64,000 nt of DNA from Acidobacteriota bacterium. Its GTDB lineage: Bacteria; Acidobacteriota; Terriglobia; Terriglobales; Acidobacteriaceae. Shown piece after piece: positions 59,189 through 64,000 of this stretch; positions within the stretch are counted from its first letter, which is position 1, and every line of letters begins with the position of its first letter. Under the pieces are notes generated by a model, which had not been told where the DNA came from, searched no databases, and saw only the letters and a program-made list of their open reading frames with translations. Made by a program: the position numbers and the translations under genes. The stretch is from positions 186,001 to 250,000 of the forward strand of contig JAFDVQ010000004.1 in NCBI GenBank assembly GCA_018268915.1, given 5' to 3'.

Positions 59189-60238
59189 GTGACGATTTTG
59201 CAGTTTTTCCTCTGGAGCGTGCTCAAGGTCATCGTAGTCACGGTCGTGCTTCTCTTGGCCGTCGCCTACACCGTGCTCCTTGAGCGCAAACTCGTCGGTC
59301 GCATTCAGAATCGTTGGGGACCCAACCGCGTTGGTCCATTCGGCCTGCTTCAGCCGTTGGTTGACGGCGCAAAATCGTTTCTCAAAGAAGACATCATTCC
59401 AACCGCGGTATACCGGCCGCTTTATCTGTTGGCCCCTATCATCGCGCTCAGCTGCGCGCTCATCTCTATCGGTGTCGTGCCCTTCGGCGACCCCGGTATA
59501 ACCGGTCCCGGCAACTTCCACTTCTTCCAGATCGCCGATGTCAACATCGGCCTCCTTGTCATCCTGGGCATCACTTCCATCGGCGTCTATGGAATCGCCC
59601 TTGCAGGCTGGTCCTCGAACAACAAGTACTCGCTCCTCGGTTCCCTTCGCTCTTCCGCGCAGCTCGTCAGCTACGAGTTGGCTCTCGGGCTCTCTCTCGT
59701 GGGCGTAGTGCTCCGTTCCGGATCCCTCAATCTCGACACCATCGTCGCGACGCAGTCGACACACGGCGCACTCTCCTGGAATCTCTTCGGCGGATTCCAG
59801 TTCATCGCCTTCTTCATCTACCTGATGGCCGCCTTCGCCGAAACCAATCGTGCTCCCTTCGATCTTCCTGAAGCGGAAAGCGAACTCACCGCCGGCTATC
59901 ACACCGAGTACAGCTCCATGAAGTTCGCCATGTTTTTCATGGCCGAGTACGCCAACATGATCACCGTCGGCTGCGTCGCCACCCTGCTCTTTCTCGGTGG
60001 CTGGACCAGCCCCTTCGGCAATCTGCTTCCAACTCCAGACAACATCGTCATTCGCTCCCTCCTGCCGATGTTCTGGTTCGTCTTCAAAGTCTTCGGCTTT
60101 CTCTGTCTCTACGTCTGGGTGCGCGGCACACTGCCTCGCTTCCGCTACGACCAGCTCATGAACTACGGATGGCGTTGGCTCATGCCGCTCGCCATCCTCA
60201 ACATTGTCGGCACAAGCCTATGGCTCGCCTATCGCTAG
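59189..60238 (+). CDS. nuoH: NADH-quinone oxidoreductase subunit H
   Basis: Membrane subunit at the quinone site joining the two arms, 349 aa, about eight helices. LERKLVGRIQNRWGPNRVGPFGLLQPLVDGAKSFLKED and AAFAETNRAPFDLPEAESELTAGYHTEYSSMKFAMFF are near-invariant. GTG start with AAGG and AGGA upstream. The gene that normally follows, nuoI, is missing; a repeat region is found instead. Confidence 0.97.
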   Translation: MTILQFFLWSVLKVIVVTVVLLLAVAYTVLLERKLVGRIQNRWGPNRVGPFGLLQPLVDGAKSFLKEDIIPTAVYRPLYLLAPIIALSCALISIGVVPFGDPGITGPGNFHFFQIADVNIGLLVILGITSIGVYGIALAGWSSNNKYSLLGSLRSSAQLVSYELALGLSLVGVVLRSGSLNLDTIVATQSTHGALSWNLFGGFQFIAFFIYLMAAFAETNRAPFDLPEAESELTAGYHTEYSSMKFAMFFMAEYANMITVGCVATLLFLGGWTSPFGNLLPTPDNIVIRSLLPMFWFVFKVFGFLCLYVWVRGTLPRFRYDQLMNYGWRWLMPLAILNIVGTSLWLAYR

Positions 60239-60240
60239 CA

Positions 60241-60432
60241 TCTGGGTGCCGGGTGCCCAGAGCCTGCCCTGAGCGAAGCCGAAGGGTCTCGCTTTTGAGA
60301 CCTGGGAAGATCAAATGTTGATCCTGAACACTGTTCATCGATCACCAGGTCCGCCGGGTGCCCCAGGTCTCGCTTTTGAGACCTGGGAAAATCAAATGTT
60401 GATCCTGAACACTGTTCATCAGTCACCAGGTT
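60241..60432. repeat. 81-bp tandem repeat between nuoH and nuoJ
   Basis: Two copies of a segment of about 66 bp (60285-60350 and 60366-60430), offset by 81 bp, differ at only about three positions. Each holds two small inverted repeats: GGTCTC-gctttt-GAGACC and GATCAA-atg-TTGATC. Just upstream (about 60260-60286) is a CCTGCCCTGAGCGAAGCCGA motif resembling a widely dispersed bacterial repeat. The 262-bp gap contains no gene. Confidence 0.85.
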
Positions 60433-60500
60433 CCGCGTATGCGCTCAGTTAAAATCGGAAGGGCTTTTGGATCGCCTTCCCTCAACATGTTCCTCCGTAA

Positions 60501-61025
60501 GTGACTTCAACGATGCACCTGATTCTCTTCATCATCTTCGCTGCACTCTGCCTCACAGGAGCCGTCAATCTCCTGTTCCAGAAGCAGCCCATCAACAGCG
60601 CGCTCTCGCTCATCGTCGTGATGACGTCGCTGGCTGTGCTCTATCTCCTCCTCGGAGCCGAATTCCTCGCCGCCGCTCAGGTCATCGTCTACGCCGGCGC
60701 CATCATGGTGCTCTTCACTTTCGTCGTCATGCTGCTCAACGCCGGCCGCGAAGAACGCACTCTCGGCAGCCGTGCCTACCGGACCGTTGGATTCCCCGCC
60801 GTCGCTGCCATCCTCGCAGTCATCGCAACCAGCTTCATCAAGCTTCAGGGATTCGGAAGCGCCCGCATCGACGACCACATCACCAGCACTGCCGACCTCA
60901 GCGCCGTTCTCTTCACCAAGCTCTTGCTCCCCTTTGAAGTCACATCCGTTCTGATCCTCGTCGCCATCCTCGGATCTGTAGCCCTCGCCCGCAAAGGCGA
61001 TGCCGAAGGAAGGGAGCCCAAGTAA
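60501..61025 (+). CDS. nuoJ: NADH-quinone oxidoreductase subunit J
   Basis: Membrane subunit of the proton-pumping arm, 174 aa, five helices. MHLILFIIFAALCLTGAVNLLFQKQPINSALSLIVVMTSLAVLYLLLGAEFLAAAQVIVYAGAIMVLFTFVVMLLN is canonical. Start is the GTG at 60501 or the ATG at 60513; neither has a strong ribosome site. It abuts nuoK. Confidence 0.95.
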   Translation: MTSTMHLILFIIFAALCLTGAVNLLFQKQPINSALSLIVVMTSLAVLYLLLGAEFLAAAQVIVYAGAIMVLFTFVVMLLNAGREERTLGSRAYRTVGFPAVAAILAVIATSFIKLQGFGSARIDDHITSTADLSAVLFTKLLLPFEVTSVLILVAILGSVALARKGDAEGREPK

Positions 61026-61346
61026 ATGCACATCGTCTCCCACGAAGTTCCTCTTGTCTGGTATCTGATCTTGAGCGCTGTCCTCTTCTGCCTCGGCGTC
61101 GTCGGATTCCTCATCAAACGCAACCTCATCACGGTCTTCATGTCCATCGAGCTGATGCTCAACGCCGTGAACCTCTCCTTCGTCACCTTCGCACACCAAT
61201 GGCACGAGGTGAAGGGCCAGATCTTCGTCTTCTTCGTCATGATGGTCGCCGCCGCTGAAGCAGCCGTCGGACTCGCCATCATCATCGCCGTATTCCGCGC
61301 CCGCTCCACCCTCGCCGTCGATCGCATCGACCTGATGAAACTATGA
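61026..61346 (+). CDS. nuoK: NADH-quinone oxidoreductase subunit K
   Basis: Small antiporter-like membrane subunit, 106 aa, three helices. It shows [40 protein letters not shown] with the conserved membrane glutamate and a second Glu in [18 protein letters not shown]. It starts immediately after the nuoJ stop. Confidence 0.97.
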   Translation: MHIVSHEVPLVWYLILSAVLFCLGVVGFLIKRNLITVFMSIELMLNAVNLSFVTFAHQWHEVKGQIFVFFVMMVAAAEAAVGLAIIIAVFRARSTLAVDRIDLMKL

Positions 61347-61409
61347 CCATACAGTTGATGGCACAATGCGAATTCGAAGGAGCACGCCCAGGCGCCGTGG
61401 ATGCGGGTT

Positions 61410-61600
61410 TTGAAGGGGCACGGCTTCAGCCGTGCGAAAGCGCCGTAGGCGCGAAGTTCATTAGCCCCGCGCTTCAGCGTGGGGTGACAATCATCGACCC
61501 TGCAGAGTCCCGTAGGGACGACGCCCGCTTTGACGGGGCACGGCTTCAGCCGTGCCGTAAACTCGCCAAAAAACAGAGGCCTTTAGCCCCTGAGGGATGC
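61410..61600. repeat. Palindromic repeat cluster between nuoK and nuoL
   Basis: Contains two type A variants with GGCACGGCTTCAGCCGTGCC-like arms (about 61417-61435, the right arm one base short, and 61537-61556), a different palindrome CCCCGCGCTTCAGCGTGGGG (61465-61484), a short GTCCCGTAGGGAC palindrome at about 61507-61519 and a degenerate type B (about 61576-61591). The 277-bp gap is almost entirely repeat. Confidence 0.85.
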
Positions 61601-61623
61601 CCCCCTCTCAACTCAAGAGAACT

Positions 61624-63531
61624 ATGAACCAATCCCTCCATCTCTGGCTTATCCCGCTCCTGCCCTTCATCGGATTTCTTCTGAACGGGCTGCTCGGGCG
61701 TCGCCTGCCAAAGACCATCGTCAGCGCGGTCGCGCTCCTTGCACCCCTGGGATCATTTCTCATTGTTCTGCTGGCATCCCGCGCCGTGCTTCCACACGCC
61801 GAAACTTACGGTACATGGATCAGCACCGCCTCCTTCAACATTGACCTCACCTTCGTCCTCGATCAGCCCTCCCTCGTGATGCTCCTCGTCATCACCGGCG
61901 TAGGCTTCCTAATCCACATCTACTCCGTCGGTTACATGCACTCGGACGAGGGCTACTGGCGTTACTTCGCCTACCTCAATCTCTTCCTTTTCTTCATGAC
62001 CACGCTGGTCCTCGCCGGTAACGCGCTGCTCATGTTTGTCGGCTGGGAAGGCGTCGGTCTCGCCTCCTACCTGCTCATCGGTTTCTGGTTCCAGAAGAAT
62101 TCCGCAGCCGACGCCGGCAAGAAAGCATTCATCGTCAACCGCATCGGCGACTTCGGCTTCCTCATCGGGCTCTTCCTCCTCATCGCCAACTTCGGCACAC
62201 TCTCCTTCAGCGATCTGGCCGCGAAGATCGCCGCCAATCCCACCATGACCGGCGGCATCCTCACCGCCATCGCCCTCTGCCTCTTCGTGGGCGCAGCAGG
62301 CAAAAGCGCCCAGCTTCCTCTCTACGTCTGGCTGCCCGACGCCATGGAAGGCCCAACGCCCGTCTCCGCGCTCATCCATGCCGCGACGATGGTCACTGCC
62401 GGCGTCTACATGGTCGCGCGTACGCACTTCATCTTCGACCGTTCGCCGCTCGCTCTCAGCGTCGTAGCCATCATCGGAGCAGCCACCGCGCTCTTCGCCG
62501 CTACCATCGGCCTCGTCCAGACCGACATAAAGCGCGTCCTCGCCTACTCAACCGTCTCGCAGCTTGGCTACATGTTCCTCGGCTGCGGAGTTGCCGCCTA
62601 CTCAGCCGCCATCTTTCACCTCATGACGCACGCCTTCTTCAAGGCCCTGCTCTTCCTCGCAGCAGGTTCCGTCATTCACGCCATGGGCGGCGAGCAGGAC
62701 ATGCGCAAGATGGGTGGCCTCCGCACCAAGACCCCCATCACCTACTGGACCATGACCGCGGCAGTCTTCGCGATCTCCGGTTTCCCATTCCTGTCAGCCT
62801 TCTTCTCGAAAGACGCCATCCTCGCCGCTGCCTTCGCTTCCGGCAGCCTCGGCAAGCTTCTCTGGTTCGTCGGACTCGTCACTGCCGGCCTCACAGCCTT
62901 CTACATGTTCCGCCTCTGGTACCTCACCTTCTTCGGCGAAACCCGCGGCCACGACGCGCATCCGCATGAGAGCCCCTGGTCCATGCTCGGCCCACTCGTT
63001 ATCCTTGCCATCCTCTCCATTGGCGGTGGCTGGATCGGTGCAGGCCGCTTCGGCGCATTCCTCTCTCCAGCACTCGGCACCGAGACTGAAGAGCTCACCG
63101 GCAGCCTCGAATACATCATGATGGCTCTTGCCGTTGCTGCCGGATTCGTCGGCTGGCTGATTGCTCATCGCATGTACCACCAGCGTTCTGTTGCAGCGCA
63201 ACTCGCGGCACCCGCTCCCGCCGGCTACAACCTGCTCCAGAACAAGTACTATGTCGACGAGTTCTACGGCCTCACCATCGTCAGGCCGCTCATCTATCTC
63301 TCCAAGTACCTCCTCGAGTGGGTCGTCGATGTCGCCATCCTCGGTGGCCTCGCCTGGATTCTCGCCACTCTCGCCGTCTTCTCCGGCGCAATTCTCCAGC
63401 GGTGGCAGTCCGGCAACATTCGCTCCTACGCCGCATGGCTCGCCCTTGGCGCCGCGGTTCTCCTCTACTTCGTACTCGCTCCGCACGTCTTCGGAGCACC
63501 CTCACTTCACCTCGGAATGGCGGGACACTGA
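61624..63531 (+). CDS. nuoL: NADH-quinone oxidoreductase subunit L
   Basis: Largest antiporter-like membrane subunit, about 635 aa, with about 16 helices and the C-terminal lateral helix region. FVGWEGVGLASYLLIGFWF, the LPLYVWLPDAMEGPTPVSALIHAATMVTAGVYMVAR block with the proton-channel Lys/Glu setting, and STVSQLGYMFLGCG are consensus. The ATG at 61624 has AAGAGA upstream; an ATG nine codons earlier lies in the repeat edge. Confidence 0.96.
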   Translation: MNQSLHLWLIPLLPFIGFLLNGLLGRRLPKTIVSAVALLAPLGSFLIVLLASRAVLPHAETYGTWISTASFNIDLTFVLDQPSLVMLLVITGVGFLIHIYSVGYMHSDEGYWRYFAYLNLFLFFMTTLVLAGNALLMFVGWEGVGLASYLLIGFWFQKNSAADAGKKAFIVNRIGDFGFLIGLFLLIANFGTLSFSDLAAKIAANPTMTGGILTAIALCLFVGAAGKSAQLPLYVWLPDAMEGPTPVSALIHAATMVTAGVYMVARTHFIFDRSPLALSVVAIIGAATALFAATIGLVQTDIKRVLAYSTVSQLGYMFLGCGVAAYSAAIFHLMTHAFFKALLFLAAGSVIHAMGGEQDMRKMGGLRTKTPITYWTMTAAVFAISGFPFLSAFFSKDAILAAAFASGSLGKLLWFVGLVTAGLTAFYMFRLWYLTFFGETRGHDAHPHESPWSMLGPLVILAILSIGGGWIGAGRFGAFLSPALGTETEELTGSLEYIMMALAVAAGFVGWLIAHRMYHQRSVAAQLAAPAPAGYNLLQNKYYVDEFYGLTIVRPLIYLSKYLLEWVVDVAILGGLAWILATLAVFSGAILQRWQSGNIRSYAAWLALGAAVLLYFVLAPHVFGAPSLHLGMAGH

Positions 63532-64000
63532 TGGATAGCGCGATTCTTACACTCATCCTTCTCGTGCCGCTCGCCGGAGCCATCCTCGTTGCGCTGCTGC
63601 CGGATCGCGGCAAGTCCTCCGCCTGGCTCACTCTGGCCATCACGCTGGCTACCTTCGGACTCACGCTGCATCTTCCCGCGCACTTCGATGCGGCGCATCC
63701 CGGCTTTCAGTTCGAAGTAAACAAGCCCTGGATCGAGAACCCCGCCATCTCCTACCACGTCGGAGTAGACGGCCTCAGCCTGTGGCTTGTAGTCCTCGTC
63801 GGACTCCTCGGCCCTGTCGGCGTTCTCGCCAGTTGGAAGGCCATCCAGCGTCGCGAAAAAATCTTCTACTCGATGTTCCTTCTCCAGCAGACCGCCATGT
63901 ACGGCGTCTTCATCTCGCTGGACCTGATGGTCTACTACGGCTTCTGGGAACTCTCCCTCGTCCCCATGGCTATCCTCATCGCCATGTACGGTCGCAAGAA
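63531..64000 (+). CDS. nuoM: NADH-quinone oxidoreductase subunit M, N-terminal part (cut by window end)
   Basis: Antiporter-like membrane subunit. The ATG overlaps the nuoL stop by one base (TGATG). The visible 156 codons begin MDSAILTLILLVPLAGAILVALLPD and include ISYHVGVDGLSLWLVVLVGLLGPV and YYGFWELSLVPMAILIAMYG, the typical NuoM N-terminus with the conserved Glu. The rest lies outside the window; nuoN is expected next. Confidence 0.95.
   Translation, partial: MDSAILTLILLVPLAGAILVALLPDRGKSSAWLTLAITLATFGLTLHLPAHFDAAHPGFQFEVNKPWIENPAISYHVGVDGLSLWLVVLVGLLGPVGVLASWKAIQRREKIFYSMFLLQQTAMYGVFISLDLMVYYGFWELSLVPMAILIAMYGRK

Noticed and set aside
61343..61627. Open frame of 94 codons overlapping nuoK end and nuoL start
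   Set aside because: It is almost entirely made of the palindromic repeats (repeated FEGARLQPC-type peptides) and has no ribosome site.

Overview
The window looks like a chromosomal segment of a motile, aerobic member of the Acidobacteriota, probably class Terriglobia. This rests on an acidobacterial-style MacB/FtsX (ADOP-type) permease at the left edge, a quinoprotein with inserted cytochrome domains, families of short palindromes between genes, and moderately high GC. The assignment is inference; there is no rRNA or other marker here to settle it. I see no tRNA, rRNA, CRISPR array, insertion sequence or prophage gene.

Layout. 1-3.4 kb: the 3' part of an ADOP permease, a lipoprotein cytochrome c, a threonine dehydratase-like enzyme and a PaaI-type thioesterase. 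3.4-17.1 kb (minus strand): flagellar block I, in transcription order GGDEF protein, OmpR-type regulator, sigma-54 activator, flgB, flgC, fliE, fliF, fliG, fliH, fliI, fliJ, fliK, flgD, flgE. 17.2-29.6 kb: housekeeping genes lexA, trxA, thrB, thrC, murB, a bacilliredoxin, an amino-acid permease, a thiE-like gene, a DinB-like protein, a persulfide-dioxygenase/rhodanese fusion and a PQQ dehydrogenase. 29.7-47.6 kb (minus strand): flagellar block II, in transcription order fliN, fliO, fliP, fliQ, fliR, flhB, flhA, fliA, fliM, fliY-like, a MshEN-domain protein, cheY, cheX, flgF, flgG, flgA, flgH, flgI, flgJ, flgM, flgN, flgK, flgL. 47.7-51.7 kb: pdxS, pdxT, an orphan oxidase subunit III, a metallophosphoesterase and a small unknown gene. 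52.1 kb to the right edge: a complex I operon nuoA, C, D, (unknown), E, F, G, H, J, K, L, M, without nuoB or nuoI.

How it works together. The two flagellar blocks encode most of the basal body, export gate, C-ring, rod, P and L rings, hook and hook-filament junction. Filament, cap, stator and flhF/flhG genes are not here. Sequence signals suggest a tiered programme. Sigma-54-like promoters lie before fliN, flgF and flgD, and a sigma-54 activator without a DNA-binding domain is encoded in block I. Sigma-28-like promoters lie before flgM-flgN-flgK-flgL and cheY-cheX, and both sigma-28 (fliA) and its anti-sigma factor (flgM) are in block II. A predicted c-di-GMP-binding MshEN protein sits between the switch genes and cheY, and a GGDEF protein heads block I, so a c-di-GMP input to the motor is the most interesting hypothesis in the window.

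The nuo operon is interrupted at four of its junctions by palindromic or tandem repeats. The same palindromes occur near 22.6 kb. One repeat array lies before an unknown gene that is translationally coupled to nuoE, and a tandem repeat fills the place where nuoI would be expected.
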